This document shows positions 37,301 to 50,420 of a stretch of DNA of 64,000 bases, one piece after another; position 1 is the first letter of the stretch; every line of letters starts with the position of its first letter. This stretch comes from Hofstenia miamia (taxonomy: Eukaryota > Xenacoelomorpha > Acoela > Hofsteniidae), in contig CABFPE010000095.1 of NCBI GenBank assembly GCA_900660155.1, positions 1,259,856 through 1,323,855 on the forward strand. The letters are read 5' to 3'. The notes under the pieces are model-generated. The model had not been told where the DNA came from. It did not search any database and saw nothing but the letters and a program-made list of their open reading frames with translations. The translations under genes and the position numbers were made by a program.

Positions 37301-40300
37301 AATTTGACAACAGTTTAAATTCAAATCAATAGCATGGAGGAAATTACTAGCTAAATTTAGTTCATTGAATGCAAAAAAATAATGGCTCAATAATTTGGCA
37401 TACATAAAAAATCACTAGAATGCTTAAAAATATTATCGGAAATATTCCTTGTTCTGCATAGGATTTATTTAATGAGATATATTTTGTAATTGTAAGGATG
37501 AGTCTTCCATCGGGTTGTAAAAAATATAAAAACTTGAATAACAGTGCATTTCCACGAACGAAATATTTTACCATTTTAATAATATTCCAACAAACAACTA
37601 AAGCAAAATTAAATTATATTTTATTCAATAAATTTGTTGACTTTTACACTAACGTGCTCAGCGCCTGTCTTATTGAACAAGCGAAATAAATTTCCAAAAA
37701 CTTCTGTAATTTCTAGAATTGATACAAAGCAATAGCCATGATTAAAACTGAAGTACGCTAAATTTTGCTAATGGCTTCATTGACAATGCTCAGTGAATTG
37801 TCTAGAAAGAGATTATGGTTTTGGTTTGCGTGGTAATTTGTTTGAAATAGCAATATAAGTAAGCATACATCCACCGGCCGCACTTTCCGATTCTCAAGCT
37901 TTGATGAAATATGCGTTCATTATTTGCAGTTAGAAGGATAGTTGACCACCATTAGATTCAATACATTACTAATTTACTCATAGCCTCACCCATGCAGCAA
38001 ACATTCCATTTTTGATTTGAGTAGTATTTGCAAATTTTTATAAAAACCAATCCTGGACAGACGATATAAAATCTTAAAACAAATAAATTTTTGTGAATGG
38101 TAAATATCCAGTATTGTCAATCTGGAAAAGCTATTTTTCCGATCTATTAATTTTGGAATTTCTGATCCATCTCTTGAGTCAGGTAATTTTAGGTTGAGTT
38201 GACGCATTGGTTTCTTTATTTAGGAAAGTTTTTATCTGTCATTTAAGCGTCTAACTATAATACAAAATGTAAGAAGTAATTTTTTGGCAAATGGTGAAAT
38301 ACTTTTAGGATGGAATTCCGAAATTTTCGTGGGGAATTATTTGTTCAAAGGGCTTTGAATGAAACTGCTACTAATTACTAATATAATATATATATACCAA
38401 GATCTTAACATATTTCTATGGAGAGACGTCCAATTTAATATATGCAAACCGATTAAAAATTAATTTTGTTTTCGTAACTAAGCAGCTAACGTTCCTATAT
38501 CATTTTGTAGTTTTCCATAGAATTGTTGATAATATTTTCAAAACAACAGTCAAAGTTTTTAACCAATTACGAATTGGCCTTTTGTAACATTGAATTTTTA
38601 GTATGCAATCGGATTTAACAATGTTCACAACCATAAAATTTTGAGGAATATATAAATTCTCAATTGCTTACCTATTAACAACCTTAAAACTTATAGAAAA
38701 TGCTCACAGAATAAAAAAACTAACAATTATTTCCAATGAATCAGAAAGCGATAAAACAAACAATTGTTAAAATATTAAGCAAACCATTCGCTTAACCCAA
38801 AGATTGCAAAGCTGGTAAAATTGGCTACAACTGATATTGGTGTATAAACTTTTGATAGTAGAACTGCTTTTTATTGAAAATTTTCTGAATATTGATTAAT
38901 TGTTTAAACATTAAGCAAATATGCTGTTGCCGAGGTAAATGGCGGTCTACTCACATTCAACCTGGTGTAAACAAAAAATAAACATTGTAGACCTTTCAAA
39001 ATTTTTCAATTTGAAGGTTTTAAAGGATTGGGTGCATTTATATTATAAAATTAGAGAAAACAGATATTAATTTAATTCTGAATGTTGAATTTTTACTGCA
39101 AAATATGATATAATAATTGCAATAAGATAAAGTTTTCATGAAATTTTAGCTAGTCAAATATCTACAAACGTCTACCATTGATCTGTACGCACAACATTTT
39201 TATGGTTTCAGACAGAATCGCAAAAAATGATATGAACAAAAAATCATTACGATTTAATATATATTACGAAATTTACTAGGGAAAATCATTTCAATTACAT
39301 GTTGAAATCAAAGTTTTAAAATAAATAAAAATAAAAAAATTCATATGGAAAGTAATTTTATAAGAAATTAGAATTTTCCTCTTGATATTCAAATTTATTA
39401 AATTATTTCGATAAAAATATTGCTTCTGGCATAAAAATTTTAAAATTTCGATGTATTGAAAGCTATAATATGCAGAGAGTTCATTAAAAATTGATAAACA
39501 TGCTCAGCTAAGCACTAACTGAAAAATGTTTGCAATTATCAAATTATTTGTAAAAGATATAAGAGAATTTGAATTAATGATAAAGTAAAAATGAAATATA
39601 TTTCTTTTATGCTTTAATACTGAAAATGAAAACATCAAAGTGCTTAATACAAAATATCAAAATGTTGCATGTCAATCTATTTCAAAAATAGCACAAATTG
39701 TTTTGTTTCAAAATATATAGCAATAGCACAGGCTAAGGGGAACGGAAGAGAATTACTTGAGCTATTTTTAATACTGAATGTACAGACATTGTGCATATTG
39801 TATGCTGCATAATATTTAAGTCATAGGTGCAGTATATGAAATACATTATGTTGAATTGATATTCACACTACTAAATGTATATACCACACGAAATTACACC
39901 AGTACATTGTTCTTGCTAATTTTCTATTTTTACTTAACCAAGATTTGAACGAATAGGCAAATTAACATTATCAGTTCCAACGAATTAATTAGTCCCAATA
40001 AGTAAACAATCAGTCTTGACGGTTTCACGTAACCATAATTTCGTCAGATCTTGCTTGGCACACGTCAACCAAAATTAGAAATAATTGATTGCAATTAATA
40101 ATGATGAGTAAGATTGAACTACTAATTCTTCAAACCAATAAGTTATACTATATTTATAATTAATTGCCATTTATAATAACCAAACGAATTCTTTTAACAC
40201 AAAAAACGTGCAGGTACATATACTACTAATTATGCTAATAATCTCATTGAATTTGTTGTTTTTAGAAATTTTGCTTCTATTCCATAATTTTCACATTTGA

Positions 40301-43300
40301 AACATCAGACGTAAATATATTCTCAAGGAGTAATCGTTTTTCTAATGTTAATGCCGCTTAAAAAAGATTAGAGTGTTTTTAGTCACTATAAAGATTCCTA
40401 TAATTTTCCAAGTAGCATGAATCTCTGTGATGTTTACAGTTGTGTATTTGTGTGTTATACATACCAGCAGATTAATAGCAAATTATCAAGCAAATTTTTG
40501 TTCCCAGTATTTATATTCATCGTTGTAATACCATTTTTAGTGATCTACAGCAATTCTATAAAAAAAGTACAACAAAATAGGTAAATGGAACACGCATCTG
40601 CATCACTATTTAAAAAAAAATAAAGTTTATATTCTATTGATTGCTCTTGAAAATCTAATGACATTCTATTGGTTTTTTTCAAGAAATTTCATTGATTTGA
40701 TTTCAATTCATGCTTAAATATAGTATCAAATTCAGCTATGATTTATATACTGTATATATATATATAAATTGATGAGCATGGCATTGAGAAAAATATAAAT
40801 AAGATCGTATTGCCTTCACAGAAAATAGCCGTAATTTTAGTGATATACAACCTTTGTTTGAGCTTCTAAACATTTTAACATCGAGATCACAAAAATGATT
40901 AACTACAATAATTCACAGCTTCAAATTATTACGCAATTAAAAAATCTTAGCATTAAAATAGATAACGACTTGAACTGGAAATAAGAAGTATGTCAAATAT
41001 TAAGTAAATCTTATGCTTCATTTCCTAATGTAGTATTTTTTAAATTTCCACTCATAAAAATAGAGATTTGCAAACTTATGTCAAATCGATTTACACTTCC
41101 TCTTCTTTACATTGGGTATCAGGAATTGCTGTGAACAACCGGAAATCAGTACAAAAACCACTCAAATTATTTTCTAAACTTGAAAAAACTAATGAAAACA
41201 TAAAGTGTGGAAAGAAAATGTAACCTTCAACATCCTTTTCCATACAATGCAACGAAAAATTGGTCGTTTCAAAATTTATAATAATTTTATATATAATCAA
41301 TAAATATGGAATACATCTGAAATGAAATGCGTCGGGCATAGAAAAGAGTTGAAATTCATTACCAGTAAAGTAGACAGGAGAGCATGATTTGCAACATTGA
41401 TTTTTTTGGTTAAATCAAAAAATACTTCCTCAAAAAATAAAAAATGTAATTCACTAAAGTTGCGAGATATACATAAATTACGTTTTTCAAAATGTTGAAA
41501 GTTATTTAGAGCTTCACCCATTCTTGTTGACTCAACTGAAAAATTGCTAAATACAAAATCAATACCTATACTTCACCAAATTTTCTTTAAAAAATATATA
41601 GAAGTTTACTGTTAAAGACAATTATTTAGATCAACAATAATAAACAAACAACAACCAAAATAAAAATCTGTCATGGCCTATAACATTTTAGATTAATGAA
41701 TGAATGACTGCTGGGAGCATTATTTTCCAGTAGCAGCTTAAATTACCACACTTAACTATATATATGTATATATATATATATATAACTGCTTAGGCAATCA
41801 ACCACAATTATTAAGTCACAGAACCAAAGCCAAGAAAACTTACATGCAAGCTCTAACATGTTTGAAATGAAATTGATTTGCAAACTAAAATGTTGGCAAT
41901 ATTTTATATTATATGAAAAGCATTATAACATTCATCAATTTTTAGAACACATGCTTACAAATGAAACTGAAATGAACAACTCTTGTGAAATAAAACGAGG
42001 TTTTGACAACTTTGGTATTCATGATTTTTGAACTGGTCTAATTTGGTACTAATTTCTTTGCTAGAATGAAACAGTTAGTACATATAAACACCATTTTCTA
42101 CATTTCATATCGCATATGTTGTATTATCGTATGCCGATTGTGCGATTATTACATTGAAACTAACCTGCAGCAGTTACGACACACCAAAAACATTTTTATA
42201 GGAAGAATCTAGAACAATTAGGTAAGCTCAATCAAGTTAAAAAGCAGTTTGCCTTTGAATGATGTACCATAATTTTCAAGATCGGAAATTATCTACGATT
42301 TTCCAAAAATACACAATTTACGTAAAATGATTCAAGTTTTTTAAAAACAATATTATTTAAAAAATGTTATGTTAATTTTAAAAAATTACTCGAAAATTTA
42401 AACACTGAAATTTATTAGCTGACGGTTGCTATAGGAACACAAAAATGCATTTCTCGCAACTTTAAAAAATATTGCAAAGTACATTGTCTTTTCTAAAAAA
42501 ATTCTTAAGAGAACTGATGAAAATTATATTATAAATGAGATATAGAAATAAATGAGAAACAAGTAAATGATTTGTAATAAGAAATAAAAAAAATAAAATC
42601 GTTAAATCAAACTGTGTTCGTTCTTTGTATTCAAAATAATTGAAAAAATATATTATTCAAAATTTCATTTTGTAATCAATCAAAATAAGGACTTTGCCGC
42701 ATCTAAGCGTCTAAGCAAATCAATTAAAGATGGTTGATATATTAACCAAAATTTGCAAACAGGCGCGGATTGGGCAATATTTTTTAAGTGCTCAATTGCC
42801 TATGTCTTAGATTAACTGTACCCGAAAATGCTCACATTTTTGGAAATTATTCATTATCCGTCCTCGTACCGCAATTTCTTAGACGACACCTTCTATCCTT
42901 CAAAAGTTAAGATCAAATTGGAATTTTTGGGTTTTTCAACGAAAATGAGAAGAGGAACATAGTGAATCATGATAATGAAGGCACATACATGTACTAGCTC
43001 AGAAGACATAGTGATTTGAATTTTTATATAAAATTATTTAAGGAAGTTTGGATTTAGAATATTTTCTTTTCGAATTCTTGAGAAACAATCTAACGTTTTC
43101 TGTATAATAAATGTTAATCAAACATTCTCTAATGAATTGAAGTAGATCCATCAGGTTCAAGTATCCATTCAATGAGATAGACTACGCGAGTACATAGGAA
43201 AGTTTCGGATACCTTTTAATTAAGTTTTTGTTTACATTCGTGTTTATTATTCATTGTTCAATGAAAATATTTCAAATGTAATTTAAATAAAGTTTAGTTT

Positions 43301-43581
43301 TACAAAACAAATAACCTCCTTAACCTCCTTGAACTAGAACCTGTGTCTTTTTTGTTACAAACTATATTCAAAATCAAATGTCAGATTGCCGAAATTCGGT
43401 GCATAAAGAAAATATCAAATATATAAATTAACCCTTTCTTGCATAGAACTTATTATTTCAAGCCAGAACCATAAAATTGAAAATATACATGTATTTTAGG
43501 ATTATTAGACACAACTATCTCAGTGCCATCTGATGGTCATACACTATACTAGAAATTGTAACGTTTGTGTCAAAAATGATA
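34323..43581. other. No gene recognised over about 9 kb
   Basis: Strongly AT-rich DNA with short TA tracts at about 38385-38396, 40751-40766 and 41757-41785. Many frames of 60-80 codons (for example 36260-36451, 36610-36813, 37986-38207, 41091-41339, 41297-41521) lack known motifs and are what AT-rich random sequence gives. This could be intron or intergenic DNA. Confidence 0.5.
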
Positions 43582-43583
43582 TA

Positions 43584-44115
43584 CCGTATTTACCCGTGTA
43601 TAAGCCGCATCCGTAGATAAGCCGCACCCCGAGTTTGGGAGAAGATTTTTAAGAAAAAAAGTTTTTTGAGCAATATAAAAATTCACAAGCACTGAATCAA
43701 CGAAACATATTTATTTACATTATTCAGATACTTTTTACAAATTTGAAGAAAAGAAACCTGCATTTCCGCGATTTATTGTCTATCTTAATACATTAAGTAA
43801 AACTATAAACCTATATAAATCTTGTAAAGGATGCTGATCTAAATTGCTCTTGATATTTGCATGCACATTATTTCTAAACTAACAATACATTCTAATACTT
43901 TAATATTGTTTTATTTTTAATAAATTAATTGTTTGTCTTTTAGACAAGAATATTACTTTACTTTAATGTATATTACAGCAAGATCTCGTACTTTAGTTTA
44001 CAATGTATGTGCAAATTAGGTGTCTTCGCCAGGTTTTTTTGTAGATAAGCCGCACCCTCGCTTTGGGAGCAATTTTTCGTGGAAAAAGGTGCGGCTTATA
44101 CACGGGTGAATACGG
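43584..44115. mobile_element. TA-flanked MITE with CCGTATTTACCCGTGTATAA ends
   Basis: The ends form an inverted repeat of about 28 bases with one mismatch: CCGTATTTACCCGTGTATAA at 43584 and, reversed, CCGTATTCACCCGTGTATAA ending at 44115. Both continue into GCCGCA. TA flanks both sides (43582-43583 and 44116-44117), fitting a TA duplication. A second motif, GTAGATAAGCCGCACCC followed by TTTGGGAG, appears twice in direct orientation, at 43612 and 44041, just inside each end. The 532-bp element has no coding frame. The superfamily is not assigned; TA flanks fit Tc1/mariner and some other groups. Confidence 0.75.
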
Positions 44116-44117
44116 TA

Positions 44118-45190
44118 ACCAGTACAGATGAAAGTGTTTGGGAGATTCCTAGGCCTAAAAACTGGTAACATATATAACAGGAATGCAAAAAAAGGTTAAC
44201 TTCTTATTTAAAAAAAAAATTCACTATGAATAACTTAAAAATGTTCACAAACAAGATTTCAATGAAAAGTCCTTAAGCATCATTGTCGAAATTGATCAAA
44301 GAGGAAACTTTTGGCGAACTCGAAATAGCAACGATCCGATTTATAAATAAACACCAATGCTCTTAGTTTGAATAATGAAATAGAAAATACGATTTTCCAG
44401 ACTCGTTGGTGACATGGTAATTAAGAGATTTTGCGCTTTGTTTTTAAATTAATTGTTGTTTTTGTCAACTGTAATTATTTTTTGAAGTATGATTACTTGA
44501 GCTATGCTGCTGACTCTACTACCAGCAATTCTAATGAACTCAAGTCTAGATAGACAAAAACTATAAAACTTTTTACTTTTAGAATTTAAGAGAATACTAC
44601 GTTTTATATATTACATAGTCTTACTTAAAAATGATACCAGCGAAATTATAAAAAGATAAATACATACTTATGCATATGACTTTTTTACTTTGTAAAAATT
44701 TCATTTAAATGAAAAAAATTCGGTTTCAATTTTGTTAGGGGAGGCCCTTACACTCCCAATTTTTTTGCGCGAAATATTCATCTTGCAATAATTTCGAGAA
44801 CAATATTGAGAGCAGATTGATAAAATAGAATAATTCAAAAGCAATTACCTACATCCAACTAAAACAAGGCAATAAAACAAAAACACGCACAAGCACGTTA
44901 ATTAGATAACCAATACTAAGAATTACCAATTTTACGAACCTCTAAGCTCATTGAAATGTTTTGTTTTCCTTAATATAAGCAGAAATTTCATCAAATAAAA
45001 CAATGCTAATTATTACGACAAAGATTTTTTAAGCTTTAATACCAATAATTATATAGGAAATTAACATTTTGTAAATAATAGTTACACTAGCAGACATTAC
45101 GTACTTTGACAACAAATTACACCAATTACTTGCTTGAAAGGATAATTATTTCTTCATTTATATCTAAACTGCAGTAAATCGCGATTAATT
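44118..45190. other. No feature recognised
   Basis: AT-rich sequence without a supportable gene. Confidence 0.5.
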
Positions 45191-45197
45191 TATTGTG

Positions 45198-45236
45198 CAT
45201 ATATATATATATATATATATATAGGTATATATATAT
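45198..45236. repeat. (AT)n microsatellite
   Basis: Dinucleotide AT tract with one interruption. Confidence 0.9.
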
Positions 45237-45396
45237 AATCAGTCACTATATCTACATAATGTCAATTTTTTTAAAATTTATTTCTACGATGAAATTTTTT
45301 CTTCAATAATTACTACTTCAAAATGTTATCTAAATTTTGTAAGAAATCTAACTATATGCATTGAAGAATATTACATAAGTTAATAAATAAAAGTGC

Positions 45397-45401
<5 letters not shown>

Positions 45402-45437
<36 letters not shown>

Positions 45438-45764
45438 NNNNNNNNNNNNNNNNNNNNNNNNNNNNNNNNNNNNNNNNNNNNNNNNNNNNNNNNNNNNNNN
45501 NNNNNNNNNNNNNNNNNNNNNNNNNNNNNNNNNNNNNNNNNNNNNNNNNNNNNNNNNNNNNNNNNNNNNNNNNNNNNNNNNNNNNNNNNNNNNNNNNNNN
45601 NNNNNNNNNNNNNNNNNNNNNNNNNNNNNNNNNNNNNNNNNNNNNNNNNNNNNNNNNNNNNNNNNNNNNNNNNNNNNNNNNNNNNNNNNNNNNNNNNNNN
45701 NNNNNNNNNNNNNNNNNNNNNNNNNNNNNNNNNNNNNNTATATATATATATATATATATATATA
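45402..45764. repeat. (AT)n microsatellite containing a 301-base assembly gap
   Basis: AT dinucleotides run into N at 45438 and out of N at 45738. The gap was almost certainly caused by the microsatellite, and its true length is unknown. Long open frames across it (up to 143 codons) are only N and IY repeats. Confidence 0.95.
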
Positions 45765-45769
45765 GTTTA

Positions 45770-47639
45770 AAGAATTCATGAAAATTAAGTTTCTTTACTA
45801 ACAAAGCAGTTTTTGCACCCTGGTTAGCTTACACTAGTCTCAATTACATTGTATTCTTCCTTGCAATAAATTGTAATTCAGATATTGGGAGGTTTAGTAA
45901 CTTGTAAAAACTTTCTAAACTCTCTAATTTAAATTACCCATAATTCATAAGTTTTCTCTCTTCCAGATTGATGTGGCCAACACTCGCAAAGGAACTGAGA
46001 AATCATTCAAAGACCCAATTATTCTATTGATGTTTATGAATTGTGCGATAAATGGTTCAAGCATGAAGAAGTTATTATTTACTTATATTTACATCTAAAT
46101 TAAATTATGAAGTTGAAGGGTATTTGTGCTTTAAAGAAGTGATTACGATTAAAATGCATAGTTGAAATCATAACTTATGATTTATGGTGATACACTAACC
46201 AGAATTGAATCAAGAGAGATTTTTTATCGTACCAAATAAAAATTACGCGGATTACTCAATCCGGATTTATATAGCAGCTCTAAAACAAAAGATATTTTAT
46301 ATATTGTTTCCCATTAGAATGATAAGTGCGCCTTCAATAATTTGGTTTTTCAAAAATATTTTTTTCGCTCCGATACTTTTTATTTGAAATAAATTTAGGG
46401 CAGCCTAGACATTTTTAGGCATATATGTCAGTCAGAAAAATACTTTCGGTAATATAAAAGGAAATGAGGTGAAATTATTGGAATGTAGTATTTCCACACA
46501 CCCTTCTTTGTATTAATGCTTTCATGAGCATTTGTTTTAAGTGGAGAAAGCCATTTATCACTTTGCTGGGGATGAGTAATAAGCTCTTAATACTTCATGT
46601 TAAACGAGATCTTTTAATTAAAATAAACTGGTTCGATAACTACATTTGCATACTTCAGTTGGCTAAAAAAGCAGGAGAATATCTTAGGGGAATTAAAAAC
46701 ACTCATTTCAAACTAATAAGCATATCATAGAATAATGTATCTTAAGAAATTCTTAATTATTTTAATGCGTCAAAATATTATATTATCTTATAAACTATAA
46801 GCAATGTGATTTATCACTTTCAATTAATAAAGTCAGTGCCTTTCCCAATAAAGTAATGTCTTATAATTCATATAAATTTTCATGTATACACTAAGAGACC
46901 TACGAACAAACATTAAAATAGACACTAAAAATGCAACATTTAATATTTGGAAAATACACTATCGAAAAAATTTCCGCAAGTCTTACTAATTGAATAATAA
47001 CAAAAATTTCTCTATTCAGTATCTCAATTAATTCTGTGACTCTTAAGATATTTATCAATGAATAATTTGTTTGAATACTTTATGAGTTTCATAAAATGAT
47101 AAACTAACAAATTAATAAATCCAGAAGAAATATGGGTTAATATAATTGTATTAGCACAATTTATTAGACAAAGTACATAAATAATTTAAAGTTTAAAGTT
47201 GTATTATTAAACAGTTTAAGATATTATAAAAATAAAAATGTTCAACATGCTTGTAAATTAAACTATTGCAAACGAGTGAGATATACACACAACAAAAAAG
47301 CAGGCAAACATGAAGACATAGATTTACAAAATAAACTACATTATGTACTGTGATGCATTCAAAAACAAGCTAACATTGAGAAGTTTATGCAAAGTTGGAA
47401 CTATAATATAAAAGAAGTGGCTGACCTGAGCGAATGAAAAAATGTAAATTGTGAGAATGAAAAAGGTATTGAATTGAAGAAATTTATATGTCAGCATTCA
47501 CCGCGTGCCTTAGTTTCAGGACTAGAGACTCGCAGTTAATGCAGAAGCATGTTGAAGAATTCTAAAACAGTTAGTTTAAAGCACTGATTGTAGTTAGGCG
47601 TGTGCTACATTGAGGAGCGAAAGTGGACTTACATTACGG
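45770..47639. other. No feature recognised
   Basis: AT-rich sequence. Frames of 60-68 codons at 46205-46387 and 46524-46730 have no signature. Confidence 0.5.
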
Positions 47640-47920
47640 GAGAGCTACGATGAAGCAAACGGAATTGACGCGGTTTCCTTCATAAATAAAATTCTTTTTT
47701 TCGCTGACGCAGTGAATTGATTGGGAAAAGCACTCGCTTTGTCCCGTGGCATTATTTGCTTCATTGTGTGCAGCACAAGAGTTACTATGGAGACAAAATC
47801 CATTGTATCAGCAATGATAACCTCTCTTCGCGGGGAAACTACACTGTTCTCCCCGAGGGGACAGTCCAGCCTCCGGCGCTTTGTGCTGCGGAGACCACAG
47901 TAATTTATCATTGCATAAAG
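47640..47920. promoter_or_regulatory. Isolated CpG-rich patch with an RFX X-box-like site
   Basis: In DNA where CpG is scarce, this segment holds a dozen or so CpGs (GACGCGG, TCGCTGACGC, CTTCGCGGGG, CCCCGAGG, CCGGCGC, GCTGCGG). GTTACTATGGAGAC at 47781-47794 resembles the RFX X-box (GTTGCCATGGNAAC type). ATTGG, an inverted CCAAT box, lies at 47719-47723. These fit a promoter or enhancer. The alternative is a coding or 5'-untranslated exon: a 104-codon minus frame crosses it (47645-47959, with STKRRRLDC), as does a 76-codon plus frame, but neither is recognised. Seen: base composition and words. Inferred: regulatory role. Confidence 0.35.
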
Positions 47921-49225
47921 AATATCGTCACAATAAATGCTTTTTAAATAAAAATGCATTGACGTTATTGTAATAACCTACGCAGTTTATTAGTAATGAG
48001 GATGGCCTTAAACAATTCGATAGTGTTTCAATTAGGCCTAATAAGATTCGTACGTAATCAATTAAAAAAACTATTAATTCATTTATACATTAAATATTTT
48101 TAACAAAACGCATTAACAATATACAGATTTCAACGATTTCGCTTCGAATTATCTACCGTTTCATTCATGACTAATTCCGCTAATTGCACTTCTTATAATT
48201 AGAGGTGAAAACGCTCACAATAAACAAGTAGAAGAAATGGTGGGATAATTTTCTTTACAGATAGCAAATAACGTCAATTAACAAAAATTAAGACGCAAAC
48301 TGTGATATGAAATACAATACAATTTTAATATATTTTCTCTGTACTTGAAATTTTTTTAAGACAATGTCATTATGAATCTCAACTGTTTGAGACTGACTCG
48401 ATAATTAATAAAAATGTATTTAGGTTAATGAGGAAATTCCTAATAGCACCAGGCAAGAAACTTTGATAGCAAATCAGTATAAATAAAGCACTTAGAATCG
48501 AATTTGGGATTACCTTCCTCAAAGTCGTACACATACATATGCATAAACTCAAACTAATAGCTCCCAGAATACTTTCCATCTAAATTAATCTTTCACTTAC
48601 TTAAATATATTCATCTTCTCTGTTTAGATTTCCTATTTTACTGTTATTGAAGTAATGGTCACATTCGAAAAATGTAATAAACAAGGGATTCAGTAAAAGA
48701 TTAAGAAAAATTTACTAAATTCTTGATAGAATATGCAATAGTTAAAACGTAGCGAGATGAAAAGAACTTCCCACCAGCTGCCAATGATGAAATTACAAAG
48801 TGCAAATGAAGTTCATTTCTAAATCTAAACTAATTACTGTTTTTTCAGTTCTCCGAATGTGGTTAGCATTCCTGTGGTTAGCATTTAGCAATTTAGGGGT
48901 CATAGCCACGCAGCGTTCAATAAATTACACATATTTTTTCTCATGTCAATAATTTTCCACTTTTTCATAAACTCTACTTCTTAAAAAATGGCATTAGTAT
49001 TTGATAGATACTGATATGCATTTTTCAACTGAAACTTAGTTATATAATACCGGTATTTGAACTATCAATATTGAGGAACAGGGGGGAGGAGATCAAATGC
49101 TCCTTTGGCCACGGCCCTGGTGGTGAGTGATTAGATATGCAGATCACCTTAACTCAAAATTTTCAGAGATATCCATTTCCCCCAATGATATGAGCTATTT
49201 GCTTATGATAAATTGGATATCAAAA
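47921..49225. other. No gene recognised
   Basis: AT-rich sequence. A GTGGTTAGCATT word is repeated in tandem near 48860-48890, and a GC-rich patch lies at 49078-49130 (AGGGGGGAGGAG, then GGCCACGGCCCTGG). No coding feature. Confidence 0.45.
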
Positions 49226-49227
49226 TA

Positions 49228-50418
49228 CAGGGTGTAAACTCTAAAGGTCAAGATTTCGCGTGCAATTGTATTTTATCTCAAAAATGCACCATAAAAAATT
49301 TTTTGTTTGTTTATCTTTACTAACAAATAGCATTTTTTATTTGCGCACTTTCATTTTAAAAAAATGTCGCTTTCAGTGCAACAACGGGCAAAATGTGTTG
49401 CGTGGTTTGAAACACAAAAAAGTGTGGTTTTGGTGCAACAAAAGTTTAGATCAAAAAGAAACACCCCAAACCTCTGGTGAATATCTTGAAAAGGTCAGGT
49501 TCGTCTTCACTGAAAACCCAAATTATTCTTTAAGGCGTGTTGCCCTTGCTACTGGGATGAGTCAGCAATCAGTTCATACCTGTCTAAAATCTATTAGATG
49601 GCATCCGTATAAACTCCAACCAGTTCAATTTCTATGTAGAGAAGATTATCGGTGTAGAAATGATTTCGCAGAAAGAGAAATTGAAAGAATTAAAGATGAT
49701 AAAATCATTTACAAAATCTTAATTTCTCTGATGAAGCACATTTCCATCTGGATGGGGAAGTGAACCATCATAACTGTCGATACTGGGCTCCTAAAAATCC
49801 TCACTGGTATTCAGAAAAACCTTTGCATTCTTCTAAAACAACAGTTTGGGCTGCAATTTCTAACCAAAAAGTGTATGGTCCTTACTTTTTCGATGAAACA
49901 GTAACAAGTGAAGCCTATTTAAGGATGTTAAAGGAGCAATTCTACACTGGATTGTCAAGAAAACAAATAACAATGATATTTATGTATGATGGTGCTCCAC
50001 CTCATTGGGGACGCATTGTAAGAAGCTTCCTTGATGAAAAGTTTCAAAACCGATGGATGGGACGAGGATCAACAACAATGCCATGGCATCCACGATATCC
50101 TGATGTGACTCCCTGTGATTATTTCCTCTGCGGTTTTATTAAGTCACATGTGTATGCAAACAAATCAGACAGTATTGATGAACTCAACAGCGTATAAGAC
50201 GTGCTTTTACCTTTATAACCAAAGATATGCTTCAGGCAGTTTTTGAAAATTATCAAGGTCGTCTTCAATGTTTGATAGATAATGAAGGAACTTTATAAAA
50301 CTGATCAAAATTAATGCTAATAGTGCTATTTGTTAAAATAAATTGTTTTTTGTTTTTATCCTTTTTTATTTATTTTTTATTTAAAAATTAAATCTTGACC
50401 TTTAGATTTTACACCCTG
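49228..50418 (+). mobile_element. Mariner-type (near DD41D) transposon, complete ends
   Basis: The terminal inverted repeats are 29 bp and differ at one position. The left end begins CAGGGTGTAAACTCTAAAGG at 49228; the right end, reversed, begins CAGGGTGTAAAATCTAAAGG at 50418. TA flanks both (49226-49227 and 50419-50420), the target duplication used by the IS630-Tc1-mariner superfamily. The element is 1191 bp, short for an autonomous member (usually about 1.3 kb). The near-identity of its ends suggests recent arrival. The transposase inside is broken, so it cannot move itself, though it could serve as a substrate for a relative's enzyme. Confidence 0.93.
49364..50298 (+). pseudogene. Broken transposase of the mariner-type element
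   Basis: The likely start is ATG at 49364, giving MSLSVQQRAKCVAWFETQKS, the usual first helices of the DNA-binding domain. The segment between QQKF and the TSGEYLEKVRFVFTENP part is much shorter than in relatives, so part of the second DNA-binding region is deleted and the frame changes there. Next come SLRRVALATGMSQQSVH and HPYKLQPVQ. After a second frame change come SDEAHFHLDG (first Asp) and NCRYWAP, then MYDGAPPHW (second Asp) and HPRYPDVTPCDYFL (third Asp). I count 42 residues between the last two, close to the DD41D group. A third frame change precedes the terminal FITKDMLQAVFENYQGRLQCLI. Not functional. Confidence 0.88.
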
Positions 50419-50420
50419 TA

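Noticed and set aside
45348-45804. Open frames of 125-143 codons on both strands
   Set aside because: They consist of N positions and IY repeats from the AT microsatellite around the assembly gap.
47645-47959. 104-codon minus frame with STKRRRLDC as a protein-coding gene
   Set aside because: No homology recognised, and the frame is a natural result of GC-rich sequence lacking TA-rich stops. Left as an alternative to the regulatory reading.
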